From Sphingobacteriales bacterium (GTDB taxonomy: Bacteria > Bacteroidota > Bacteroidia > Chitinophagales > Chitinophagaceae), in NCBI GenBank assembly GCA_026391525.1, contig JAPLEF010000028.1:6389-58944 (forward strand): 52,556 nt of DNA, given 5' to 3'. The notes beneath the pieces were generated by a model. That model was not told the DNA's origin and did not search any database. It worked only from the letters and a program-made list of their open reading frames with translations. This document shows, piece after piece, positions 17,181 through 25,546 of this stretch. Position 1 is the stretch's first letter. Each line of letters opens with the position of its first letter. Position numbers and translations under genes: made by a program.

Positions 17181-19978
17181 TTTTCGGCAGCTTTGTTTTT
17201 ATTTTTAAAATCCCATGCAAATCCCAGCATGAAGTACCTTTTCAAACGTTGGTTACGCACTTCTGTAACATAGTTGGCAGAGAAACTTCTTTCAATACCA
17301 ATGTTCTGGTTTAAGATATCCCTTGCCTGGAAATACACGGTAAATTCATCCTTGTGGAAGGTGCGTTGCAACTTAGCATTCCAAATATGATTGCTGTTAT
17401 AATCGGGAAACTGTACGGTTTTTTGACGATAGAGAAACTGCCAGTCACTTTGCAACGACCATACTTTTTTGAAATAAACCAAACCGTTCACCATAAGGGT
17501 GTTGGTGAAAAAGTTAGTTGAACCGGTATTCTGGCCATTTTTGTTGTTATTGAAATTGAAGTCGTTATTGAGGGAGAATTCATATTTCTTATCTTTCGAC
17601 TTATCGGCATTTAAAGATAATCCCGCGTTCAAGGTTTTGGAGAAACTCTTATTCCCATTGATGAAATCTGCATATTTATAATAGTTGGCATTGGGTGCAA
17701 TCTGAAACCTTGTATTGATCTTCTTTATTTTGAAACCTATCCCTGTCCATAAATTAACAGAAAGATTTCCATTGGTATTGATGGGTTGAGTGACGGTTTT
17801 TCCTGAACTATAATCTATGATGCTGTTATTGGTGATGGAATTGCTGGTAAGCGTAACGTTTAGCGACTGGTACATCCATTGGTCTTTAAGGAAATCGTAA
17901 CCATTATGGCTGATATTGAAATTGTTGGTGAAAGATGGCTTTAAATCGGGATTGCCGATATATTGGTTGAACTGGTCGGTGTTGTTTTGTAGTGGCTGTA
18001 ACTGGTTGATAGTTGGTTGGGTGGTATTTCCCCGGTAATTGAACCGGAAACTGTGATTGCTTTTATAATTGTAGGTAAATCCTGCAGTAGGGAAAAAATT
18101 GGTGAAATTGCGGTTGTTCTCCTGATCCTGAGAAATATCGTTGAGCCTGAAACGGGTAAGACCGAAACCTGAACCGAAATTATATTTTAACTTCTTATCG
18201 CTGAAATTAAAGCGTAAACTGGGTTTGTTCAAGGTGATGGTTTGCCTGAATTTATTGGTTAACGAATCAACAGGCGTATCGTATTTACCAGAAGCATCCG
18301 AATAACTGAAAGTGCTTTGGTCGTTCTTTCCATAGCTATACTGGAATTCATGACTAAGTTCGATGGCCCATTTCTTGCTTAAGGGTTCGGTATAAACAGC
18401 CTTTGTAGTGAACTTGTTGGTATTTTTATCGCCATCGATACGCTGGTTGAGGTCAACTACAAAAGGGTTCTGCGGATCGAAGGATTGGTTATAGGTATCA
18501 TTGATGCCGGTACTTGTGGTATTGAGCAAACTCCAATCTACGTTCCAGGAAAATGTTCTGCGAAGCTTCCTGAATTTATGCTTGAACAAAGCGGTTCCGG
18601 AATAAGCCTGCTTGTCTATATCACGGTTAAGCGTACCTGCACTTGCGTTGATCAATTGGGCGCTGCCTTCATTCCTGGTTTCCGAAAGGGTACGGTCGGT
18701 ACTTTCTGTATGATAGAAGTTGGCCTTGGCTGTGAGTTTAAGGGTATTGTTGGAGTCGATCTTGATATCATAAACCGCTGTTGTTTTGATATTGTATCTT
18801 TTGATATCACTCTGTTTTGCTTCATTCCGGTTCAGGAACAAAGGTTTGCCTGTAGCAGAATCCAATACCTGGTTTTGGGTAAACGTACTTTGGAGGTTGG
18901 TATAATCCTGCAGATTGAATCTTGGTGAAAAATTCAGGGTTTGCTTATCATTCCATTTGTTGCTGTATTGCAAACCGGCATTTACATTTCGGATGAAGCC
19001 ATTCTCGGTATTGATTTCAGGTTCTTCATCTCCACCGCCTTGTCTCCATGAATACATGCCGCCGGATTCTTCATCAAAGTTCATGGTCATATCGTCGTTG
19101 CCTCCGTATTTCTCGCTATCCTGCCAGTTTAATCCATCCTGGCCGGTATTCCCATTTAAGACGAAGGCAGAAAACTTCCTTTTTCCCTTGAATGATCCAA
19201 ACATCAGGTTGTTGTTGAACCTCGGGTCTACATCATTACTTAAACCACCAGCCAAACCTATTTTTCCGAAATAGCCTTTCTTCTTGTCTTCTTTGAGTTT
19301 CAGGTTGATAGTTTTTTGGGTATTTCCATCATCAATACCGGTAAATTCGGCCTGTTCACTCTTTTTATCAAAAACCTGCACTTCTTTTACTGCATCAGCA
19401 CGGAGATTTTTTACCGCCATTCCGGGATCATCGCCAAAAAATTCTTCTCCATCAACCAATACCTTTTCTACTTTTTCACCCATGGCTTTGATCTCACCAT
19501 TTTTATCTACCTGGATCCCGGGCAATTTCTTCAATAACTCTTCAACATTGGCATTGGCGCTTACATTGAAACTATCAGCTGTATAAATGGTGGTATCACC
19601 TTTGATCTTGATCGGGCTTCCACTTTTAACGATAACGGCTGCAAGCAGTTTCGATTTTGAGGTTACCGGAATTGGGTCAATTTGTTGCTGATTGCTACTG
19701 ATGGTAATACCATCTACATAATCGGCAAATTGCGGATGCATCACCATCAGGATATAATTTCCGGATGGTACATCTTTAAGCACATAGCTGCCGTCGCCGG
19801 AAGTACGGGCGAATGATTTCAGGATCGAATCTTTGGGTGTTAATAATAGCACAACAGCGTTCTGAACAGGAATATTTGAAGTAGTGTCTTTTAATGATCC
19901 CCGGATATCAGTTTGCTGCGCATAGGTACTGTTGATACTGAAAAAAGCAATCAAAAGCAGTAGTAGAATTGAACGCAT
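17177..19978 (-). CDS. TonB-dependent receptor-like outer-membrane beta-barrel protein
   Basis: From ATG 19978 the protein has 933 residues, with signal peptide MRSILLLLLIAFFSINSTYAQ. Residues about 25-105 form a carboxypeptidase-regulatory-like domain (DIRGSLKDT, VPSGNYILMVMHPQF). A plug-like segment follows (VEELLKKLPGIQVDKNGEI, VLVDGEEFFGDDPGMAVKNL), then a long barrel. This is the OMP_b-brl_3 type of receptor typical of Bacteroidota. The earlier ATG at 20011 would add 11 residues before the signal peptide and is rejected. It is co-transcribed with the GLPGLI gene. A palindrome lies 76 bp upstream. The ligand is unknown. Confidence 0.88.
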   Translation of the reverse strand: MRSILLLLLIAFFSINSTYAQQTDIRGSLKDTTSNIPVQNAVVLLLTPKDSILKSFARTSGDGSYVLKDVPSGNYILMVMHPQFADYVDGITISSNQQQIDPIPVTSKSKLLAAVIVKSGSPIKIKGDTTIYTADSFNVSANANVEELLKKLPGIQVDKNGEIKAMGEKVEKVLVDGEEFFGDDPGMAVKNLRADAVKEVQVFDKKSEQAEFTGIDDGNTQKTINLKLKEDKKKGYFGKIGLAGGLSNDVDPRFNNNLMFGSFKGKRKFSAFVLNGNTGQDGLNWQDSEKYGGNDDMTMNFDEESGGMYSWRQGGGDEEPEINTENGFIRNVNAGLQYSNKWNDKQTLNFSPRFNLQDYTNLQSTFTQNQVLDSATGKPLFLNRNEAKQSDIKRYNIKTTAVYDIKIDSNNTLKLTAKANFYHTESTDRTLSETRNEGSAQLINASAGTLNRDIDKQAYSGTALFKHKFRKLRRTFSWNVDWSLLNTTSTGINDTYNQSFDPQNPFVVDLNQRIDGDKNTNKFTTKAVYTEPLSKKWAIELSHEFQYSYGKNDQSTFSYSDASGKYDTPVDSLTNKFRQTITLNKPSLRFNFSDKKLKYNFGSGFGLTRFRLNDISQDQENNRNFTNFFPTAGFTYNYKSNHSFRFNYRGNTTQPTINQLQPLQNNTDQFNQYIGNPDLKPSFTNNFNISHNGYDFLKDQWMYQSLNVTLTSNSITNNSIIDYSSGKTVTQPINTNGNLSVNLWTGIGFKIKKINTRFQIAPNANYYKYADFINGNKSFSKTLNAGLSLNADKSKDKKYEFSLNNDFNFNNNKNGQNTGSTNFFTNTLMVNGLVYFKKVWSLQSDWQFLYRQKTVQFPDYNSNHIWNAKLQRTFHKDEFTVYFQARDILNQNIGIERSFSANYVTEVRNQRLKRYFMLGFAWDFKNKNKAAEK

Positions 19979-20054
19979 GTAATAATAGTTGAACTTCAGT
20001 TGCAAAATCATCTGTTAAATTGTGATAAAAAATCCTTAATGCAAACTAACTATT

Positions 20055-20066
20055 CCTAAATTTAGG
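20055..20066. promoter_or_regulatory. Palindrome CCTAAATTTAGG, candidate operator
   Basis: A perfect 12-bp palindrome in the divergent region between the TonB-type receptor gene and glgB. It is identical to the core of the 14-bp palindrome at 15553. It may control the receptor operon, glgB, or both. Confidence 0.45.
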
Positions 20067-20105
20067 TTAAATCGTTTTTTTTTAAACGGTAACAACAAGC
20101 TATCA

Positions 20106-22043
20106 ATGGCATACGAAGACAATCATTTTATTGAAAGCCGGAAACTGGTGTGGAACTATTCTTTCTTTACCGCATCGTTGATTGAACTTTTTCAGCAAGG
20201 GTTACATGCAACTGCTTATGAACAATTCGGCAACCACCGGCATACTGTTTTAGAAACTGAAGGTTACTATTTTGCAGTTTGGGCTCCCAATGCAAAATAT
20301 ATTTCTATAGTTGGCGATTTCAACGGATGGAAAAAGGAATTACATCCTTTATTTGTGCGGCTTGACTATTCCGGCATATGGGAAGGTTTTATACCCCGTT
20401 TACCAAAAGGAACAGTGTATAAATATCATATTGAAGATGCAGACGGTAACAGCTATCTTAAAGCAGATCCCTATGCACGATTCGCAGAAAAAAGGCCTGA
20501 AACCGCATCTGTCACCTGGCATTTTGAGCATGAATGGAACGACGAATATTGGATGAAAGGCCGAAAAAACAATAATGCACTGAATGCCCCATGGAACGTT
20601 TATGAAGTACATCTGGCAAGCTGGATGCGGCCGGAAAAAAATAATGAAAGCAGTTTCAACACCTACCTGCAAATGGCCGAGACATTAGTGCCATATGTTA
20701 AAGGGATGGGCTTTACACATGTAGAGTTGATGCCGGTGATGGAATATCCTTATGATGGAAGCTGGGGTTATCAGGGTACCGGTTTTTTTGCGGCAACATC
20801 ACGGTTTGGCTTACCCGAAGAATTGATGCATCTGATTCAGGTTTTTCATCAGGAAGGGATTGGAGTTATTCTCGATTGGGTGCCTTCTCATTTTCCGGGA
20901 GATGCGCATGGACTTTATCGCTTCGACGGATCTCATGTTTATGAATATGCAGATATGCGAAAAGGATTCCATCCCGATTGGAACAGCTATATTTTCAATT
21001 ACGACAGGGGAGAAGTTCGTTCGTTCCTGCTCAGCAGCGCTCATTTCTGGTTGAAGTATTACCATGCAGACGGTATACGCGTAGACGCAGTAAATTCTAT
21101 TATACGCCTCGATTTTTCAAGGAAACCAGGAGAGTGGGAGCCTAACAAATTCGGTGGAAATGAAAATATTGAAGCTATTGCTTTTCTAAAAAAAATGAAT
21201 GAAATCATCTATCACGATTTTCCGGATGTACAAACTATTGCAGAAGAAGCATCTGATTGGCCGGGTATCACGCAACCATTGAAAAAAGGCGGTTTTGGCT
21301 TTGGTATGAAATGGATGATGGGCTGGATGCACGATACTTTTCGATATTTCAAACTTCCACACGATAAGCGGATGGCTGCTCAGGATAAGTTCAGTTTTTC
21401 TCTCATGTATTTTTATGATGAAAAATTCATGCTGCCTATCAGCCATGATGAAGTGGTGCATGGTAAAAGTCCGATGATTTACAAGATGCCGGGCTATGAA
21501 TGGGAGAAATTTGCCAATCTCCGTTTGCTTTATACTTATATGTATACACATCCAGGTGCTAAACTCTTGTTCATGGGCAATGAGTTTGCCCAAAGTTCGG
21601 AGTGGAACCACAAATCGGAACTCGACTGGGAACTCCTAAAATTCGATTCGCACCAGAAAATGCAGGATTGTGTGAAATACTTATCCCATCTCTATAAAAA
21701 CCAACCGGCTTTATATGAATACCAGTTTGATCAACGCGGATTTGAGTGGGTGGAATTGAACCGCAGGGAAAATGGCATTATTGCGTATAAGCGAAAGGGC
21801 AAGCACCGCGATGATGACATTTTGGTGGTTATGAATGTATCGAGCAATAATTATTACCAAACGCCTATTACAGTTAAAGGCAAAAGCAACTGGAAGGAGA
21901 TCTTCAACAGCAATGATATCGCCTACTGGGGCACCGGAGAAAACCTTAACCCTTTGCCAACTATCCATTTCACAGATAAAAAAAGAAAGCTTTGTGAAAT
22001 AATTTTAGATGTTCCGGCGTTAAGTGCTATGATATTCCGATAA
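20106..22043 (+). CDS. glgB: 1,4-alpha-glucan branching enzyme
   Basis: GlgB makes alpha-1,6 branches in glycogen. The 645-residue protein has an N-terminal CBM48 module (YYFAVWAPNAKYISIVGDFNGW) and a GH13 catalytic barrel. The barrel has region I VILDWVPSHF, nucleophile D327 in GIRVDAV, the acid/base glutamate at E380/E381 in IAEEASDWPG, and D448 in SHDEVVHG. A C-terminal all-beta domain follows. The architecture is that of a GH13 branching enzyme without the extra N1 domain. No other glycogen gene is in the window. A TPR gene follows after 27 bp. Confidence 0.94.
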   Translation: MAYEDNHFIESRKLVWNYSFFTASLIELFQQGLHATAYEQFGNHRHTVLETEGYYFAVWAPNAKYISIVGDFNGWKKELHPLFVRLDYSGIWEGFIPRLPKGTVYKYHIEDADGNSYLKADPYARFAEKRPETASVTWHFEHEWNDEYWMKGRKNNNALNAPWNVYEVHLASWMRPEKNNESSFNTYLQMAETLVPYVKGMGFTHVELMPVMEYPYDGSWGYQGTGFFAATSRFGLPEELMHLIQVFHQEGIGVILDWVPSHFPGDAHGLYRFDGSHVYEYADMRKGFHPDWNSYIFNYDRGEVRSFLLSSAHFWLKYYHADGIRVDAVNSIIRLDFSRKPGEWEPNKFGGNENIEAIAFLKKMNEIIYHDFPDVQTIAEEASDWPGITQPLKKGGFGFGMKWMMGWMHDTFRYFKLPHDKRMAAQDKFSFSLMYFYDEKFMLPISHDEVVHGKSPMIYKMPGYEWEKFANLRLLYTYMYTHPGAKLLFMGNEFAQSSEWNHKSELDWELLKFDSHQKMQDCVKYLSHLYKNQPALYEYQFDQRGFEWVELNRRENGIIAYKRKGKHRDDDILVVMNVSSNNYYQTPITVKGKSNWKEIFNSNDIAYWGTGENLNPLPTIHFTDKKRKLCEIILDVPALSAMIFR

Positions 22044-22070
22044 TCGAAATATTGAAGCCAAAGCCCGACT

Positions 22071-23087
22071 ATGAAAAACCTCCTGCTTGTAATATCTCTA
22101 TGCCTTTGCAATTTTGTATTCGCCCAAAATACGGACAGCACGGAGTTCTACTTTCAGAAGGGCATGGCTGAGAAAACCTCAGGCCGTTTTCTTGTTGCCA
22201 GCCAGCAATTTGATAAAGCCCTTAACTTCAATCCAAAACATCAACCATCTTTACTCCAAAACGCTTATGCCTGTTTGGAAATGAAACGTACCGATCAGGC
22301 AAAAGCCCTGCTTATCAAATTATACGAATTCTACCCCCACCTTCAGGAAGCAAAGCAGGAACTGATGCAAATCTATTTCAATTACCGACAGTTTTCCGAA
22401 GCTATTGCATTGGCCAATACCTGTAATAATTGCAAAGGTTCGGCCCGGATTCTTGGCATGAGCCATTATGAAAAGGAGGATTATCCGGAAGCCGAAAAGC
22501 ATTTATTAACTGCGCTAAAACAAGACCCTTCAGATGCTGTAGCTACGCATACCCTTGCACGTGTTTATGTGGATATGGAGTTTTATAAAAAAGCCATTCC
22601 CTGGTATGAGAAAGCAGTTGCCTTGAAGGATGCGAAGAGCTCCTGGATGTATGAACAGGGGATATTGCTTTATAACCAAAGCCAATATAAGGCAGCCATG
22701 CAGGCTATGCAGAATGCTGCTGATCATGGTTATACCCAATCGCATGATTTCAAAGAGAATCTTGGTTTTGCATCGTTATACAGTGGTGAATATGAAAAAG
22801 GAGAATCGCTGCTGATGACCGTTTTGGAAAAAAAACCGGGTAACAAAGATCTGATCCGTGGATTGGCCGAAGTACTCTTTCAACAAAAACAATTTGATAA
22901 ATCATTGCAATACTGTCAGAAATTACTGGAGTTAGACGGTAACGATGGTAAAGCATTATATCAGGCCGGGTTATGCTTTCAACGTAAAGGGGAAAAAGAC
23001 CGTGGCCAACAGATGTGCGACAAGGCTATCATAATAGATCCGTCTCTAGCTTCCTTACGCACCAAAAAAGAAATAACAGGATTATAA
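22071..23087 (+). CDS. Secreted TPR-repeat protein
   Basis: A 338-residue protein with signal peptide MKNLLLVISLCLCNFVFAQ followed by about eight tetratricopeptide repeats (for example FLVASQQFDKALNFNPKH, DYPEAEKHLLTALKQDPSD, FYKKAIPWYEKAVALKD, FDKSLQYCQKLLELDGND). TPR arrays mediate protein-protein contacts; here probably in the periplasm. It likely shares a transcript with glgB, 27 bp upstream, though a functional link is not evident. Confidence 0.85.
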   Translation: MKNLLLVISLCLCNFVFAQNTDSTEFYFQKGMAEKTSGRFLVASQQFDKALNFNPKHQPSLLQNAYACLEMKRTDQAKALLIKLYEFYPHLQEAKQELMQIYFNYRQFSEAIALANTCNNCKGSARILGMSHYEKEDYPEAEKHLLTALKQDPSDAVATHTLARVYVDMEFYKKAIPWYEKAVALKDAKSSWMYEQGILLYNQSQYKAAMQAMQNAADHGYTQSHDFKENLGFASLYSGEYEKGESLLMTVLEKKPGNKDLIRGLAEVLFQQKQFDKSLQYCQKLLELDGNDGKALYQAGLCFQRKGEKDRGQQMCDKAIIIDPSLASLRTKKEITGL

Positions 23088-23130
23088 TAAAGAGGCTTTT
23101 CTTAAAGGTTGATTTTTACAGGACAACAGG

Positions 23131-23151
23131 ACCGGGATTAATTATCCCGGT
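23131..23151. terminator. Hairpin, probable terminator
   Basis: Arms ACCGGGAT and ATCCCGGT with a five-base loop, between the convergent TPR and arginase genes. The T-run after it is weak on both strands. Confidence 0.55.
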
Positions 23152-23205
23152 TCACTATTTTCAACTATTTATTACCGTTAGTAAATATAAGATTAAGGGG
23201 ATAAA

Positions 23206-24153
23206 TTAGTTCATCATCAAAATGTTCACACTGCGTTGCAGGATGTTGAATGCGATTTCCGCCATGAGATTTTCCTTATCGAGCGTAGGGTTTACTTCAG
23301 TGATTTCAAAACAGCAAACTTTCCTGTTCTGCATGAATTTACTGATCAGATCTTCAGCTTCTCTTTCCCTAAGCCCGTTACCAACCGGTGTTCCGGTTCC
23401 GCGGGAAATCGCACTATCTAAACTATCCACATCAAAACTTACATAAATGTCGGTACAGTCACTGAGGTATCTCAATACTTTGCGACTGATATTTTCTGCT
23501 CCATTGCGGCGAACTTCGCCGGTACTGATCACTTTCATCCCGTATTTTTCAATCAATGCTTTCTCTTCTTTCTCAAAATCACGCAGGGATATAAATACCA
23601 CATCTTCAGGCAATACTTTCTGGTTGATTTTACCTATCGCTTTCAATTGGTTCCAAAGCTTTGTGGTTTTATCATCCAAATCATGAACTTTATTCTCTTC
23701 ATTATCTTCTGCAATAGCTGTGGCAAGCGGCATGCCATGCATGTTTCCTGAAGGCGTGGTATAAGGGGTGTGGAGGTCGGCATGGGCATCTATCCAAATT
23801 ACACCGAGTTTACTTTTTGGTTTTGCCATCTTGATTCCGGCAATGGTGCCACCTGCATTGCTATGGTCGCCACTGAGGATTACAGGAAAAAAATTATTCT
23901 TCATACTGTCGCATACCGCTTTACTGATTCTTTCGTACATATTCAACACGCCCTGAATTCTTTTTGCATAGGGAGAATAAATGGGTTCAAATAGCAGGGT
24001 ATTTTCTGTTTCAACTTTTTCGGAAGGGAAATGGATGAAGAAATTACTCATGAAGTCGAGCGCCGCAATCTTAATGGCATCTACACCCAGACTGGCGCCT
24101 CTGGTTCCGGCTCCGATTTCGGATGGCACTTCAATCAGTTTGATATTTTTCAT
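23206..24153 (-). CDS. rocF: Arginase family protein, probable arginase
   Basis: Arginase hydrolyses L-arginine to ornithine and urea. The 315-residue protein has the binuclear manganese motifs: SGDHS, WIDAHADLHTP, SFDVDSLD and the ITEVNP glutamate. It also has the PSGNMHGMPLA loop that favours arginase over agmatinase or formimidoylglutamase. SGDHS replaces the more common GGDHS, and the metal-binding His is kept. It follows the CrtA-like gene by 43 bp and probably shares its transcript. Because hut genes are in the window I considered formimidoylglutamase, but the substrate loop argues against it. Confidence 0.85.
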   Translation of the reverse strand: MKNIKLIEVPSEIGAGTRGASLGVDAIKIAALDFMSNFFIHFPSEKVETENTLLFEPIYSPYAKRIQGVLNMYERISKAVCDSMKNNFFPVILSGDHSNAGGTIAGIKMAKPKSKLGVIWIDAHADLHTPYTTPSGNMHGMPLATAIAEDNEENKVHDLDDKTTKLWNQLKAIGKINQKVLPEDVVFISLRDFEKEEKALIEKYGMKVISTGEVRRNGAENISRKVLRYLSDCTDIYVSFDVDSLDSAISRGTGTPVGNGLREREAEDLISKFMQNRKVCCFEITEVNPTLDKENLMAEIAFNILQRSVNILMMN

Positions 24154-24196
24154 GACGTTGATTTTTCCGTTTTATGTCTTTTGATTTTCCTCAGTA

Positions 24197-24913
24197 TCAA
24201 ATGTACATCATTCCTTTCAGCGGGTCAATGCCGTGGAGTGTTCCCCAGGTGCTTACGATTCTGAAACGTACAAACATATCTTCACTATACCATTTCTCTT
24301 TACGGGTTTTTTTAATCACATCCGCATGCAGTTTCATACTGTAAGCGAAATTTTTCATATCCTCTTTCGATTGCCAGATACTGAATGTAGCCTGTTTGAT
24401 CCAGGGAATTTCGCCGATTCCAAAAGAAGTAACAAGCCCTTTTGCTGTACTCATCTGGTTGGCAACCGGGGCAACATTTTTCCAGAAATGGGAAAGCCGG
24501 GAAAGGCGTATCGTTGCTCTTGTAAGTGTTGCGATTGCTCCTGTATGGCTAACATCCGGACCTGGCTTTCCAAATACAGCCTTGCCATCCCAACTACCAT
24601 GGCCTTCGATGGGATCAAGCAGAAGGGTAAAGGTTTCACAGTTGAAAAATCGAAACCATCCCGATATAAAACCGCCATAACAATCTGAAAGTTGATTACT
24701 TAGGGGTTTGGCAGATCCGCTAAAAGTGCATAGTATGGCCCATTGCCTAAAATCAGGAACTTTATCGAAAGTGCCGTTACGACCGGAACCCATCAATTTG
24801 TAAAAGCTGATTTTCTTATTCAGCCAGAGTGGAATACGGAATATAGCCATACTTAAAAAGGCAAACGGTACCGCCCAAATGGGATATCGTGCTATCGTAA
24901 GTGTAACCTGCAT
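24197..24913 (-). CDS. CrtA-like spheroidene monooxygenase family protein
   Basis: About 238 residues from ATG 24913; a GTG at 24925 would add four residues. It matches the spheroidene monooxygenase (CrtA) family: RYPIWAVPFAFLSM near the N-terminus, KLMGSGRNGTF, the strongly conserved ATLTRATIRLSRLSHFWKNV, FGIGEIPWIKQATFSIW, and KEKWYSEDMFVRFRI. CrtA oxygenates the acyclic carotenoid spheroidene in purple bacteria. No other carotenoid or photosynthesis gene is here, so the real substrate is unknown. It may be a general heme-type carotenoid oxygenase. Confidence 0.8.
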   Translation of the reverse strand: MQVTLTIARYPIWAVPFAFLSMAIFRIPLWLNKKISFYKLMGSGRNGTFDKVPDFRQWAILCTFSGSAKPLSNQLSDCYGGFISGWFRFFNCETFTLLLDPIEGHGSWDGKAVFGKPGPDVSHTGAIATLTRATIRLSRLSHFWKNVAPVANQMSTAKGLVTSFGIGEIPWIKQATFSIWQSKEDMKNFAYSMKLHADVIKKTRKEKWYSEDMFVRFRIVSTWGTLHGIDPLKGMMYI

Positions 24914-24989
24914 ATTTGAAAGCACAAGTTAAGGCAGTGCAAAACAATGGTTTGCTTTTTGTTGAATCCGTAACTTTTAAAAACAAAAA

Positions 24990-25014
24990 CCCCTGTTTAA
25001 GAGGTAAACAGGGG
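24990..25014 (-). terminator. Rho-independent terminator of ndk
   Basis: Arms CCCCTGTTTA and TAAACAGGGG with a five-base loop. On the minus strand the stem is followed by TTTTTGTTTTT. It lies 20 bp beyond the ndk stop at 25034. Confidence 0.88.
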
Positions 25015-25033
25015 CGAAATTCATTATTCCTAT

Positions 25034-25450
25034 TTAGAACTGTTCCAATTGGCTGAAGAAGAAATTACCTTCTATTGCCGCATTTTCGTTGCTATCACTG
25101 CCATGAACAGCATTTTCGCCAACCGAAGCGGCGTATAATTTACGGATAGTTCCATCCGCTGCATTTGCGGGATTTGTTGCCCCGATTAGTTTGCGGAAAT
25201 CTTACACTGCATTTTCTTTTTGTAAAATTGCAGCAGTGATGGGGCCACGGCTCATAAATTTAACCAGTTCGCCATAAAAAGGCCTTTCTTTATGTACTTC
25301 ATAGAATGCACCTGCTTTTTCTTCACTGAGATGAGTCATTTTTAAGGCTACGATTCGGAAACCGGCTTTATTAATCATCGCCAAGATAGCTCCGGTATGT
25401 CCATTTTCAGTGGCATCCGGTTTAATCATGGTAAAAGTTCTGTTCGTCAT
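25034..25450 (-). pseudogene. ndk: Nucleoside-diphosphate kinase with in-frame stop codon
   Basis: Ndk moves the gamma-phosphate of NTPs onto NDPs through a phosphohistidine. From ATG 25450 the frame gives a normal start ([18 protein letters not shown]), then TAA at 25202-25204 after 82 codons. The same frame continues without shift for 55 more codons with perfect family sequence ([44 protein letters not shown]) and ends at 25034. The total of 138 codons is the family length. The stop occurs where relatives have Glu (GAA), so one base explains it. The catalytic His of NAVHGSDS lies after the stop, so the truncated product would be inactive. Sequencing error or true nonsense mutation are both possible. 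Confidence 0.92.
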
Positions 25451-25469
25451 TCTTTTTTTATTTTGGGTG

Positions 25470-25477
25470 CAAAGATA
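25470..25477 (-). promoter_or_regulatory. -7 element of ndk promoter
   Basis: The minus strand reads TATCTTTG followed by CA, a textbook Bacteroidota -7 element, 19 bases before the ndk ATG at 25450. It shows that the ndk promoter still looks intact despite the stop codon in the gene. Confidence 0.55.
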
Positions 25478-25506
25478 GCAAATGAACTGTATTATTTTAC
25501 CTTGAA

Positions 25507-25537
25507 TTTGTGTATTCGTCATTTAGCCTTACTTTTG
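25507..25537 (+). promoter_or_regulatory. Bacteroidota housekeeping promoter of nrnA
   Basis: TTTG at 25507-25510, a 19-base spacer, then TACTTTTG at 25530-25537 fit the full TTTG-N19-TAnnTTTG consensus. Predicted transcription starts only a few bases before the ATG at 25547, so the mRNA may be almost leaderless. Confidence 0.6.
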
Positions 25538-25546
25538 CGGCGCTTT

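Noticed and set aside
23206-24153. Formimidoylglutamase completing the hut pathway
   Set aside because: The PSGNMHGMPLA loop and overall pattern fit arginase better, and the gene is 10 kb from hutU with the opposite strand.
25202-25204. Selenocysteine or genetic-code change at the ndk stop
   Set aside because: The codon is TAA, not TGA. Other genes in the window use TAA as a normal stop, so a changed code is not possible, and no recoding signal was seen.
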